Part shown: piece by piece, positions 19,209 to 32,578 of the stretch
How the letters are laid out: each line of letters opens with the position of its first letter
How positions within the stretch are numbered: position 1 is the stretch's first letter
Assembly: GCA_028622995.1 (NCBI GenBank)
Contig: JAJQJQ010000053.1
Span: 620,001-684,000 of the forward strand
From: Panagrolaimus kolymaensis
Lineage: Eukaryota > Nematoda > Chromadorea > Rhabditida > Panagrolaimidae
Direction of reading: 5' to 3'
DNA length: 64,000 bases
Translations under genes and position numbers: made by a program
Notes under the pieces: model-generated
What the model saw: only the letters and a program-made list of their open reading frames with translations
The model's database searches: none
What the model was told of the DNA's origin: nothing

Positions 19209-22200
19209 GAATGTTGTTAAAATTCTCTTGGTTTTTTTATCTAAAGGCTGCAGAAAATCTGTGTCAATGGCATAAAGAAAAACTATATTTTTGCTTTTAA
19301 AGCTATTTTGAGTTCCTTCGGGATTCACTCAACTTGATTAATTTTTGGAAAACAAATTCTTTGAATGTTGTTAAAATTCTCTAGGTTTTTTTATCTAAAG
19401 GCTGCAGAAAATCTGTGTCAATGACATGAAGATCAATATTGTTTTGCTTTTAAAGCTATTTTGAGTTCCTTCGGGATTCACTCAACTTGATTAATTTTTG
19501 GAAAACAAATTCTTTGAATGTTGTTAAAATTCTCTTGGTTTTTTTATCTAATGGCTGCAGAAAATCTGTGTCAATGGCATAAAGAAAAACTATATTTTTG
19601 CTTTTAAAGCTATTTTTAGTTCCTTCGGGATTCACTCAACTTGATTAATTTTTGGAAAACAAATTCTTTGAATGTTGTTAAAATTCTCTAGGTTTTTTTA
19701 TCTAAAGGCTGCAGAAAATCTGTGTCAATGACATGAAGATCAATATTGTTTTGCTTTTAAAGCTATTTTGAGTTCCTTCGGGATTCACTCAACTTGAATA
19801 ATTTTTGGAAAACGTATTCTTTGAATGTTGTTAAAATTCTCAAGGTTTTTTTATCTAATGGCTGCAGAAAATCTGTGTCAATGGCATAAAGAAAAACTAT
19901 ATTTTTGCTTTTAAAGCTATTTTGAGTTCCTTCGGGATTCACTCAACTTGATTAATTTTTGGAAAACAAATTCTTTGAATGTTGTTAAAATTCTCTAGGT
20001 TTTTTTATCTAAAGGCTGCAGAAAATCTGTGTCAATGACATGAAGATCAATATTGTTTTGCTTTTAAAGCTATTTTGAGTTCCTTCGGGATTCACTCAAC
20101 TTGATTAATTTTTGGAAAACGTATTCTTTGAATGTTGTTAAAATTCTCTTGGTTTTTTTATCTAATGGCTGCAGAAAATCTGTGTCAATGACATGAAGAT
20201 CAATATTGTTTTTGCTTTTAAAGCAATTTTGAGTTCCTTCAGGATTCACTCAACTTGAATAATTTTTGGAAAACGTATTCTTTGAATGTTGTTAAAATTC
20301 TCTTGGTTTTTTTATCTAATGGCTGCAGAAAATCTGTGTCAATGGCATAAAGAAAAACTATATTTTTGCTTTTAAAGCTATTTTGAGTTCCTTCGGGATT
20401 CACTCAACTTGATTAATTTTTGGAAAACAAATTCTTTGAATGTTGTTAAAATTCTCTAGGTTTTTTTATCTAAAGGCTGCAGAAAATCTGTGTCAATGAC
20501 ATGAAGATCAATATTGTTTTGCTTTTAAAGCTATTTTGAGTTCCTTCGGGATTCACTCAACTTGATTAATTTTTGGAAAACAAATTCTTTGAATTTTGTT
20601 AAAATTCTCTAGGTTTTTTTATCTAAAGGCTGCAGAAAATCTTTGTCAATGACATGAAGATCAATATTGTTTTGCTTTTAAAGCTATTTTGAGTTCCTTC
20701 GGGATTCACTCAACTTGATTAATTTTTGGAAAACGTATTCTTTGAATGTTGTTAAAATTCTCTTGGTTTTTTTATCTAATGGCTGCAGAAAATCTGTGTC
20801 AATGACATGAAGATCAATATTGTTTTTGCTTTTAAAGCTATTTTGAGTTCCTTCGGGATTCACTCAACTTGATTAATTTTTGGAAAACAAATTCTTTGAA
20901 TGTTGTTAAAATTCTCTAGGTTTTTTTATCTAAAGGCTGCAGAAAATCTGTGTCAATGACATGAAGATCAATATTGTTTTGCTTTTAAAGCTATTTTGAG
21001 TTCCTTCGGGATTCACTCAACTTGATTAATTTTTGGAAAACAAATTCTTTGAATGTTGTTAAAATTCTCTTGGTTTTTTTATCTAATGGCTGCAGAAAAT
21101 CTGTGTCAATGGCATAAAGAAAAACTATATTTTTCTTTTAAAGCTATTTTGAGTTCCTTCGGGATTCACTCAACTTGATTAATTTTTGGAAAACAAATTC
21201 TTTGAATGTTGTTAAAATTCTCTTGGTTTTTTTATCTAATGGCTGCAGAAAATCTGTGTCAATGGCATAAAGAAAAACTATATTTTTGCTTTTAAAGCTA
21301 TTTTGAGTTCCTTCGGGATTCACTCAACTTGATTAATTTTAGGAAAACAAATTCTTTGAATGTTGTTAAAATTCTCTAGGTTTTTTTATCTAAAGGCTGC
21401 AGAAAATCTGTGTCAATGACATGAAGATCAATATTGTTTTGCTTTTAAAGCTATTTTGAGTTCCTTCGGGATTCACTCAACTTGATTAATTTTTGGAAAA
21501 CAAATTCTTTGAATGTTGTTAAAATTCTCTAGGTTTTTTTATCTAAAGGCTGCAGAAAATCTGTGTCAATGACATGAAGATCAATATTGTTTTGCTTTTA
21601 AAGCTATTTTGAGTTCCTTCGGGATTCACTCAACTTGATTAATTTTTGGAAAACGTATTCTTTGAATGTTGTTAAAATTCTCTTGGTTTTTTTATCTAAT
21701 GGCTGCAGAAAATCTGTGTCAATGGCATAAAGAAAAACTATATTTTTGCTTTTAAAGCTATTTTGAGTTCCTTCGGGATTCACTCAACTTGATTAATTTT
21801 TGGAAAACAAATTCTTTGAATGTTGTTAAAATTCTCTAGGTTTTTTTATCTAAAGGCTGCAGAAAATCTGTGTCAATGACATGAAGATCAATATTGTTTT
21901 GCTTTTAAAGCTATTTTGAGTTCCTTCGGGATTCACTCAACTTGATTAATTTTTGGAAAACGTATTCTTTGAATGTTGTTAAAATTCTCTTGGTTTTTTT
22001 ATCTAATGGCTGCAGAAAATCTGTGTCAATGACATGAAGATCAATATTGTTTTTGCTTTTAAAGCAATTTTGAGTTCCTTCAGGATTCACTCAACTTGAA
22101 TAATTTTTGGAAAACGTATTCTTTGAATGTTGTTAAAATTCTCAAGGTTTTTTTATCTAATGGCTGCAGAAAATCTGTGTCAATGGCATAAAGAAAAACT

Positions 22201-22575
22201 ATATTTTTGCTTTTAAAGCAATTTTGAGTTCCTTCATGATTCACTCAACTTGATTAATTTTTGGAAAACGTATTCTTTGAATGTTGTTAAAATTCTCTTG
22301 GTTTTTTTATCTAATGGCTGCAGAAAATCTGTGTCAATGGCATAAAGAAAAACTATATTTTTGCTTTTAAAGCTATTTTGAGTTCCTTCGGTATTCACTC
22401 AACTTGATTAATTTTTGGAAAACAAATTCTTTGAATGTTGTTAAAATTCTCTAGGTTTTTTTATCTAAAGGCTGCAGAAAATCTGTGTCAATGACATGAA
22501 GATCAATATTGTTTTGCTTTTAAAGCTATTTTGAGTTCCTTCGGGATTCACTCAACTTGATTAATTTTTGGAAAA

Positions 22576-25500
22576 CGTATTCTTTGAATGTTGTTAAAAT
22601 TCTCTTGGTTTTTTTATCTAAAGGCTGCAGAAAATCTGTGTCAATGACATGAAGATCAATATTGTTTTTGCTTTTAAAGCAATTTTGAGTTCCTTCAGGA
22701 TTCACTCAACTTGAATAATTTTTGGAAAACGTATTCTTTGAATGTTGTTAAAATTCTCAAGGTTTTTTTATCTAAAGGCTGCAGAAAATCTGTGTCAATG
22801 ACATGAAGATCAATATTGTTTTTGCTTTTAAAGCAATTTTGAGTTCCTTCAGGATTCACTCAACTTGAATAATTTTTGGAAAACGTATTCTTTGAATGTT
22901 GTTAAAATTCTCTTGGTTTTTTTATCTAAAGGCTGCAGAAAATCTGTGTCAATGACATGAAGATCAATATTGTTTTTGCTTTTAAAGCAATTTTGAGTTC
23001 CTTCAGGATTCACTCAACTTGAATAATTTTTGGAAAACGTATTCTTTGAATGTTGTTAAAATTCTCAAGGTTTTTTTATCTAAAGGCTGCAGAAAATCTG
23101 TGTCAATGACATGAAGATCAATATTGTTTTTGCTTTTAAAGCAATTTTGAGTTCCTTCAGGATTCACTCAACTTGATTAATTTTTGGAAAACAAATTCTT
23201 TGAATGTTGTTAAAATTCTCTAGGTTTTTTTATCTAAAGGCTGCAGAAAATCTGTGTCAATGACATGAAGATCAATATTGTTTTTGCTTTTAAAGCAATT
23301 TTGAGTTCCTTCAGGATTCACTCAACTTGATTAATTTTTGGAAAACAAATTCTTTGAATGTTGATAAAATTCTCTAGGTTTTTTTATCTAATGGCTGCAG
23401 AAAATCTGTGTCAATGACATGAAGATCAATATTGTTTTGCTTTTAAAGCTATTTTGAGTTCCTTCAGGATTCACTCAACTTGAATAATTTTTGGAAAACG
23501 TATTCTTTGAATGTTGTTAAAATTCTCAAGGTTTTTTTATCTAAAGGCTGCAGAAAATCTGTGTCAATGACATGAAGATCAATATTGTTTTGCTTTTAAA
23601 GCTATTTTGAGTTCCTTCGGGATTCACTCAACTTGATTAATTTTTGGAAAACAAATTCTTTGAATGTTGTTAAAATTCTCTAGGTTTTTTTATCTAAAGG
23701 CTGCAGAAAATCTGTGTCAATGACATGAAGATCAATATTGTTTTGCTTTTAAAGCTATTTTGAGTTCCTTCAGGATTCACTCAACTTGAATAATTTTTGG
23801 AAAACGTATTCTTTGAATGTTGTTAAAATTCTCAAGGTTTTTTTATCTAATGGCTGCAGAAAATCTGTGTCAATGGCATAAAGAAAAACTATATTTTTGC
23901 TTTTAAAGCTATTTTGAGTTCCTTCGGGATTCACTCAACTTGATTAATTTTTGGAAAACAAATTCTTTGAATGTTGTTAAAATTCTCTAGGTTTTTTTAT
24001 CTAAAGGCTGCAGAAAATCTGTGTCAATGACATGAAGATCAATATTGTTTTGCTTTTAAAGCTATTTTGAGTTCCTTCGGGATTCACTCAACTTGATTAA
24101 TTTTTGGAAAACAAATTCTTTGAATGTTGTTAAAATTCTCTAGGTTTTTTTATCTAAAGGCTGCAGAAAATCTGTGTCAATGACATGAAGATCAATATTG
24201 TTTTGCTTTTAAAGCTATTTTGAGTTCCTTCGGGATTCACTCAACTTGATTAATTTTTGGAAAACAAATTCTTTGAATGTTGTTAAAATTCTCTAGGTTT
24301 TTTTATCTAAAGGCTGCAGAAAATCTGTGTCAATGACATGAAGATCAATATTGTTTTGCTTTTAAAGCTATTTTGAGTTCCTTCGGGATTCACTCAACTT
24401 GATTAATTTTTGGAAAACGTATTCTTTGAATGTTGTTAAAATTCTCTTGGTTTTTTTATCTAAAGGCTGCAGAAAATCTGTGTCAATGACATGAAGATCA
24501 ATATTGTTTTTGCTTTTAAAGCAATTTTGAGTTCCTTCAGGATTCACTCAACTTGAATAATTTTTGGAAAACGTATTCTTTGAATGTTGTTAAAATTCTC
24601 AAGGTTTTTTTATCTAAAGGCTGCAGAAAATCTGTGTCAATGACATGAAGATCAATATTGTTTTTGCTTTTAAAGCAATTTTGAGTTCCTTCAGGATTCA
24701 CTCAACTTGAATAATTTTTGGAAAACGTATTCTTTGAATGTTGTTAAAATTCTCTTGGTTTTTTTATCTAAAGGCTGCAGAAAATCTGTGTCAATGACAT
24801 GAAGATCAATATTGTTTTTGCTTTTAAAGCAATTTTGAGTTCCTTCAGGATTCACTCAACTTGAATAATTTTTGGAAAACGTATTCTTTGAATGTTGTTA
24901 AAATTCTCAAGGTTTTTTTATCTAAAGGCTGCAGAAAATCTGTGTCAATGACATGAAGATCAATATTGTTTTTGCTTTTAAAGCAATTTTGAGTTCCTTC
25001 AGGATTCACTCAACTTGATTAATTTTTGGAAAACAAATTCTTTGAATGTTGTTAAAATTCTCTAGGTTTTTTTATCTAAAGGCTGCAGAAAATCTGTGTC
25101 AATGACATGAAGATCAATATTGTTTTTGCTTTTAAAGCAATTTTGAGTTCCTTCAGGATTCACTCAACTTGATTAATTTTTGGAAAACAAATTCTTTGAA
25201 TGTTGATAAAATTCTCTAGGTTTTTTTATCTAATGGCTGCAGAAAATCTGTGTCAATGACATGAAGATCAATATTGTTTTGCTTTTAAAGCTATTTTGAG
25301 TTCCTTCAGGATTCACTCAACTTGAATAATTTTTGGAAAACGTATTCTTTGAATGTTGTTAAAATTCTCAAGGTTTTTTTATCTAAAGGCTGCAGAAAAT
25401 CTGTGTCAATGACATGAAGATCAATATTGTTTTGCTTTTAAAGCTATTTTGAGTTCCTTCGGGATTCACTCAACTTGATTAATTTTTGGAAAACAAATTC

Positions 25501-26230
25501 TTTGAATGTTGTTAAAATTCTCTAGGTTTTTTTATCTAAAGGCTGCAGAAAATCTGTGTCAATGACATGAAGATCAATATTGTTTTGCTTTTAAAGCTAT
25601 TTTGAGTTCCTTCAGGATTCACTCAACTTGAATAATTTTTGGAAAACGTATTCTTTGAATGTTGTTAAAATTCTCAAGGTTTTTTTATCTAATGGCTGCA
25701 GAAAATCTGTGTCAATGGCATAAAGAAAAACTATATTTTTGCTTTTAAAGCTATTTTGAGTTCCTTCGGGATTCACTCAACTTGATTAATTTTTGGAAAA
25801 CAAATTCTTTGAATGTTGTTAAAATTCTCTAGGTTTTTTTATCTAAAGGCTGCAGAAAATCTGTGTCAATGACATGAAGATCAATATTGTTTTGCTTTTA
25901 AAGCTATTTTGAGTTCCTTCGGGATTCACTCAACTTGATTAATTTTTGGAAAACAAATTCTTTGAATGTTGTTAAAATTCTCTAGGTTTTTTTATCTAAA
26001 GGCTGCAGAAAATCTGTGTCAATGACATGAAGATCAATATTGTTTTGCTTTTAAAGCTATTTTGAGTTCCTTCGGGATTCACTCAACTTGATTAATTTTT
26101 GGAAAACAAATTCTTTGAATGTTGTTAAAATTCTCTAGGTTTTTTTATCTAAAGGCTGCAGAAAATCTGTGTCAATGACATGAAGATCAATATTGTTTTG
26201 CTTTTAAAGCTATTTTGAGTTCCTTCAGGA
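22576..26230 (+). repeat. 12-monomer higher-order repeat, about 1842 bp, two copies
   Basis: The rare variant TTGATAAAAT lies at 23361 and 25203, and the CGTATTC-CTCTTGG junction at about 22591 and 24433; both pairs are 1842 bp apart. The intervening order of GCAATTTT/TTCAGG monomers and CTATTTT/TTCGGG monomers is the same. A partial further copy carries TTGATAAAA at 26582, 1379 bp (9 monomers) later. Confidence 0.8.
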
Positions 26231-27204
26231 TTCACTCAACTTGATTAATTTTTGGAAAACAAATTCTTTGAATGTTGTTAAAATTCTCTAGGTTTTTTTA
26301 TCTAATGGCTGCAGAAAATCTGTGTCAATGACATGAAGATCAATATTGTTTTGCTTTTAAAGCTATTTTGAGTTCCTTCGGGATTCACTCAACTTGATTA
26401 ATTTTTGGAAAACAAATTCTTTGAATGTTGTTAAAATTCTCTAGGTTTTTTTATCTAAAGGCTGCAGAAAATCTGTGTCAATGACATGAAGATCAATATT
26501 GTTTTTGCTTTTAAAGCAATTTTGAGTTCCTTCAGGATTCACTCAACTTGATTAATTTTTGGAAAACAAATTCTTTGAATGTTGATAAAATTCTCTAGGT
26601 TTTTTTATCTAATGGCTGCAGAAAATCTGTGTCAATGACATGAAGATCAATATTGTTTTGCTTTTAAAGCTATTTTGAGTTCCTTCAGGATTCACTCAAC
26701 TTGAATAATTTTTGGAAAACGTATTCTTTGAATGTTGTTAAAATTCTCAAGGTTTTTTTATCTAAAGGCTGCAGAAAATCTGTGTCAATGACATGAAGAT
26801 CAATATTGTTTTGCTTTTAAAGCTATTTTGAGTTCCTTCGGGATTCACTCAACTTGATTAATTTTTGGAAAACAAATTCTTTGAATGTTGTTAAAATTCT
26901 CTAGGTTTTTTTATCTAAAGGCTGCAGAAAATCTGTGTCAATGACATGAAGATCAATATTGTTTTGCTTTTAAAGCTATTTTGAGTTCCTTCGGGATTCA
27001 CTCAACTTGATTAATTTTTGGAAAACAAATTCTTTGAATGTTGTTAAAATTCTCTAGGTTTTTTTATCTAAAGGCTGCAGAAAATCTGTGTCAATGACAT
27101 GAAGATCAATATTGTTTTGCTTTTAAAGCTATTTTGAGTTCCTTCAGGATTCACTCAACTTGAATAATTTTTGGAAAACGTATTCTTTGAATGTTGTTAA
27201 AATT

Positions 27205-30200
27205 CTCAAGGTTTTTTTATCTAATGGCTGCAGAAAATCTGTGTCAATGGCATAAAGAAAAACTATATTTTTGCTTTTAAAGCTATTTTGAGTTCCTTCG
27301 GGATTCACTCAACTTGATTAATTTTTGGAAAACAAATTCTTTGAATGTTGTTAAAATTCTCTAGGTTTTTTTATCTAAAGGCTGCAGAAAATCTGTGTCA
27401 ATGACATGAAGATCAATATTGTTTTGCTTTTAAAGCTATTTTGAGTTCCTTCGGGATTCACTCAACTTGATTAATTTTTGGAAAACAAATTCTTTGAATG
27501 TTGTTAAAATTCTCTAGGTTTTTTTATCTAAAGGCTGCAGAAAATCTGTGTCAATGACATGAAGATCAATATTGTTTTGCTTTTAAAGCTATTTTGAGTT
27601 CCTTCGGGATTCACTCAACTTGATTAATTTTTGGAAAACAAATTCTTTGAATGTTGTTAAAATTCTCTAGGTTTTTTTATCTAAAGGCTGCAGAAAATCT
27701 GTGTCAATGACATGAAGATCAATATTGTTTTGCTTTTAAAGCTATTTTGAGTTCCTTCGGGATTCACTCAACTTGATTAATTTTTGGAAAACAAATTCTT
27801 TGAATGTTGTTAAAATTCTCTAGGTTTTTTTATCTAAAGGCTGCAGAAAATCTGTGTCAATGACATGAAGATCAATATTGTTTTGCTTTTAAAGCTATTT
27901 TGAGTTCCTTCGGGATTCACTCAACTTGATTAATTTTTGGAAAACAAATTCTTTGAATGTTGTTAAAATTCTCTAGGTTTTTTTATCTAAAGGCTGCAGA
28001 AAATCTGTGTCAATGACATGAAGATCAATATTGTTTTGCTTTTAAAGCTATTTTGAGTTCCTTCGGGATTCACTCAACTTGATTAATTTTTGGAAAACAA
28101 ATTCTTTGAATGTTGTTAAAATTCTCTAGGTTTTTTTATCTAAAGGCAGCAGAAAATCTGTGTCAATGACATGAAGATCAATATTGTTTTGCTTTTAAAG
28201 CTATTTTGAGTTCCTTCGGGATTCACTCAACTTGATTAATTTTTGGAAAACAAATTCTTTGAATGTTGTTAAAATTCTCTAGGTTTTTTTATCTAAAGGC
28301 TGCAGAAAATCTGTGTCAATGGCATAAAGAAAAACTATATTTTTGCTTTTAAAGCTATTTTGAGTTCCTTCGGGATTCACTCAACTTGATTAATTTTTGG
28401 AAAACAAATTCTTTGAATGTTGTTAAAATTCTCTAGGTTTTTTTATCTAAAGGCTGCAGAAAATCTGTGTCAATGACATGAAGATCAATATTGTTTTGCT
28501 TTTAAAGCTATTTTGAGTTCCTTCGGGATTCACTCAACTTGATTAATTTTTGGAAAACAAATTCTTTGAATGTTGTTAAAATTCTCTAGGTTTTTTTATC
28601 TAAAGGCTGCAGAAAATCTGTGTCAATGACATGAAGATCAATATTGTTTTGCTTTTAAAGCTATTTTGAGTTCCTTCGGGATTCACTCAACTTGATTAAT
28701 TTTTGGAAAACAAATTCTTTGAATGTTGTTAAAATTCTCTAGGTTTTTTTATCTAAAGGCTGCAGAAAATCTGTGTCAATGACATGAAGATCAATATTGT
28801 TTTGCTTTTAAAGCTATTTTGAGTTCCTTCGGGATTCACTCAACTTGATTAATTTTTGGAAAACAAATTCTTTGAATGTTGTTAAAATTCTCTAGGTTTT
28901 TTTATCTAAAGGCTGCAGAAAATCTGTGTCAATGACATGAAGATCAATATTGTTTTGCTTTTAAAGCTATTTTGAGTTCCTTCGGGATTCACTCAACTTG
29001 ATTAATTTTTGGAAAACAAATTCTTTGAATGTTGTTAAAATTCTCAAGGTTTTTTTATCTAATGGCTGCAGAAAATCTGTGTCAATGGCATAAAGAAAAA
29101 CTATATTTTTGCTTTTAAAGCTATTTTGAGTTCCTTCGGGATTCACTCAACTTGATTAATTTTTGGAAAACAAATTCTTTGAATGTTGTTAAAATTCTCT
29201 AGGTTTTTTTATCTAAAGGCTGCAGAAAATCTGTGTCAATGACATGAAGATCAATATTGTTTTGCTTTTAAAGCTATTTTGAGTTCCTTCGGGATTCACT
29301 CAACTTGATTAATTTTTGGAAAACAAATTCTTTGAATGTTGTTAAAATTCTCTAGGTTTTTTTATCTAAAGGCTGCAGAAAATCTGTGTCAATGACATGA
29401 AGATCAATATTGTTTTGCTTTTAAAGCTATTTTGAGTTCCTTCGGGATTCACTCAACTTGATTAATTTTTGGAAAACAAATTCTTTGAATGTTGTTAAAA
29501 TTCTCTAGGTTTTTTTATCTAAAGGCTGCAGAAAATCTGTGTCAATGACATGAAGATCAATATTGTTTTGCTTTTAAAGCTATTTTGAGTTCCTTCGGGA
29601 TTCACTCAACTTGATTAATTTTTGGAAAACAAATTCTTTGAATGTTGTTAAAATTCTCTAGGTTTTTTTATCTAAAGGCTGCAGAAAATCTGTGTCAATG
29701 ACATGAAGATCAATATTGTTTTGCTTTTAAAGCTATTTTGAGTTCCTTCGGGATTCACTCAACTTGATTAATTTTTGGAAAACAAATTCTTTGAATGTTG
29801 TTAAAATTCTCTAGGTTTTTTTATCTAAAGGCTGCAGAAAATCTGTGTCAATGACATGAAGATCAATATTGTTTTGCTTTTAAAGCTATTTTGAGTTCCT
29901 TCGGGATTCACTCAACTTGATTAATTTTTGGAAAACAAATTCTTTGAATGTTGTTAAAATTCTCTAGGTTTTTTTATCTAAAGGCTGCAGAAAATCTGTG
30001 TCAATGACATGAAGATCAATATTGTTTTGCTTTTAAAGCTATTTTGAGTTCCTTCGGGATTCACTCAACTTGATTAATTTTTGGAAAACAAATTCTTTGA
30101 ATGTTGTTAAAATTCTCTAGGTTTTTTTATCTAAAGGCTGCAGAAAATCTGTGTCAATGGCATAAAGAAAAACTATATTTTTGCTTTTAAAGCTATTTTG

Positions 30201-32578
30201 AGTTCCTTCGGGATTCACTCAACTTGATTAATTTTTGGAAAACAAATTCTTTGAATGTTGTTAAAATTCTCTAGGTTTTTTTATCTAAAGGCTGCAGAAA
30301 ATCTGTGTCAATGACATGAAGATCAATATTGTTTTGCTTTTAAAGCTATTTTGAGTTCCTTCGGGATTCACTCAACTTGATTAATTTTTGGAAAACAAAT
30401 TCTTTGAATGTTGTTAAAATTCTCTAGGTTTTTTTATCTAAAGGCTGCAGAAAATCTGTGTCAATGACATGAAGATCAATATTGTTTTGCTTTTAAAGCT
30501 ATTTTGAGTTCCTTCGGGATTCACTCAACTTGATTAATTTTTGGAAAACAAATTCTTTGAATGTTGTTAAAATTCTCTAGGTTTTTTTATCTAAAGGCTG
30601 CAGAAAATCTGTGTCAATGACATGAAGATCAATATTGTTTTGCTTTTAAAGCTATTTTGAGTTCCTTCGGGATTCACTCAACTTGATTAATTTTTGGAAA
30701 ACAAATTCTTTGAATGTTGTTAAAATTCTCTAGGTTTTTTTATCTAAAGGCTGCAGAAAATCTGTGTCAATGACATGAAGATCAATATTGTTTTGCTTTT
30801 AAAGCTATTTTGAGTTCCTTCGGGATTCACTCAACTTGATTAATTTTTGGAAAACAAATTCTTTGAATGTTGTTAAAATTCTCAAGGTTTTTTTATCTAA
30901 TGGCTGCAGAAAATCTGTGTCAATGGCATAAAGAAAAACTATATTTTTGCTTTTAAAGCTATTTTGAGTTCCTTCGGGATTCACTCAACTTGATTAATTT
31001 TTGGAAAACAAATTCTTTGAATGTTGTTAAAATTCTCTAGGTTTTTTTATCTAAAGGCTGCAGAAAATCTGTGTCAATGACATGAAGATCAATATTGTTT
31101 TGCTTTTAAAGCTATTTTGAGTTCCTTCGGGATTCACTCAACTTGATTAATTTTTGGAAAACAAATTCTTTGAATGTTGTTAAAATTCTCTAGGTTTTTT
31201 TATCTAAAGGCTGCAGAAAATCTGTGTCAATGACATGAAGATCAATATTGTTTTGCTTTTAAAGCTATTTTGAGTTCCTTCGGGATTCACTCAACTTGAT
31301 TAATTTTTGGAAAACAAATTCTTTGAATGTTGTTAAAATTCTCTAGGTTTTTTTATCTAAAGGCTGCAGAAAATCTGTGTCAATGACATGAAGATCAATA
31401 TTGTTTTGCTTTTAAAGCTATTTTGAGTTCCTTCGGGATTCACTCAACTTGATTAATTTTTGGAAAACAAATTCTTTGAATGTTGTTAAAATTCTCTAGG
31501 TTTTTTTATCTAAAGGCTGCAGAAAATCTGTGTCAATGACATGAAGATCAATATTGTTTTGCTTTTAAAGCTATTTTGAGTTCCTTCGGGATTCACTCAA
31601 CTTGATTAATTTTTGGAAAACAAATTCTTTGAATGTTGTTAAAATTCTCTAGGTTTTTTTATCTAAAGGCTGCAGAAAATCTGTGTCAATGACATGAAGA
31701 TCAATATTGTTTTGCTTTTAAAGCTATTTTGAGTTCCTTCGGGATTCACTCAACTTGATTAATTTTTGGAAAACAAATTCTTTGAATGTTGTTAAAATTC
31801 TCTAGGTTTTTTTATCTAAAGGCTGCAGAAAATCTGTGTCAATGACATGAAGATCAATATTGTTTTGCTTTTAAAGCTATTTTGAGTTCCTTCGGGATTC
31901 ACTCAACTTGATTAATTTTTGGAAAACAAATTCTTTGAATGTTGTTAAAATTCTCTAGGTTTTTTTATCTAAAGGCTGCAGAAAATCTGTGTCAATGGCA
32001 TAAAGAAAAACTATATTTTTGCTTTTAAAGCTATTTTGAGTTCCTTCGGGATTCACTCAACTTGATTAATTTTTGGAAAACAAATTCTTTGAATGTTGTT
32101 AAAATTCTCTAGGTTTTTTTATCTAAAGGCTGCAGAAAATCTGTGTCAATGACATGAAGATCAATATTGTTTTGCTTTTAAAGCTATTTTGAGTTCCTTC
32201 GGGATTCACTCAACTTGATTAATTTTTGGAAAACAAATTCTTTGAATGTTGTTAAAATTCTCTAGGTTTTTTTATCTAAAGGCTGCAGAAAATCTGTGTC
32301 AATGACATGAAGATCAATATTGTTTTGCTTTTAAAGCTATTTTGAGTTCCTTCGGGATTCACTCAACTTGATTAATTTTTGGAAAACAAATTCTTTGAAT
32401 GTTGTTAAAATTCTCTAGGTTTTTTTATCTAAAGGCTGCAGAAAATCTGTGTCAATGACATGAAGATCAATATTGTTTTGCTTTTAAAGCTATTTTGAGT
32501 TCCTTCGGGATTCACTCAACTTGATTAATTTTTGGAAAACAAATTCTTTGAATGTTGTTAAAATTCTCTAGGTTTTTT
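27205..32578 (+). repeat. 12-monomer higher-order repeat, 1838 bp, about three copies
   Basis: CTCAAGG occurs at 27205, 29043 and 30881, and a GGCATAAAG monomer preceded by TAAAGGCTGCAG at 28321, 30159 and 31997, all at 1838 bp spacing. The other monomers are nearly identical 153 bp forms, making this the most homogeneous part of the window. The third copy ends at the divergent island near 32579. Confidence 0.85.
27955..28107 (+). repeat. Representative 153 bp satellite monomer
   Basis: One typical unit, 45 G+C of 153. Landmarks: a T7 tract after CTCTAGG; CTGCAG (a PstI site); the 11 bp palindrome GCTTTTAAAGC at 28038-28048 (contains the DraI site TTTAAA); an inverted repeat TTGAGT at 28053-28058 with ACTCAA at 28072-28077, and inner TCC/GGA closing a TTCG loop at 28062-28065 with a 3-base bulge. 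Its length is close to one nucleosome core plus a few bases. Confidence 0.9.

Noticed and set aside
28059..28077. CENP-B box-like TTCGGG motif in the monomer
   Set aside because: Only TTCG matches; the required central A and the distal CGGG of nTTCGnnnnAnnCGGGn are absent on both strands.
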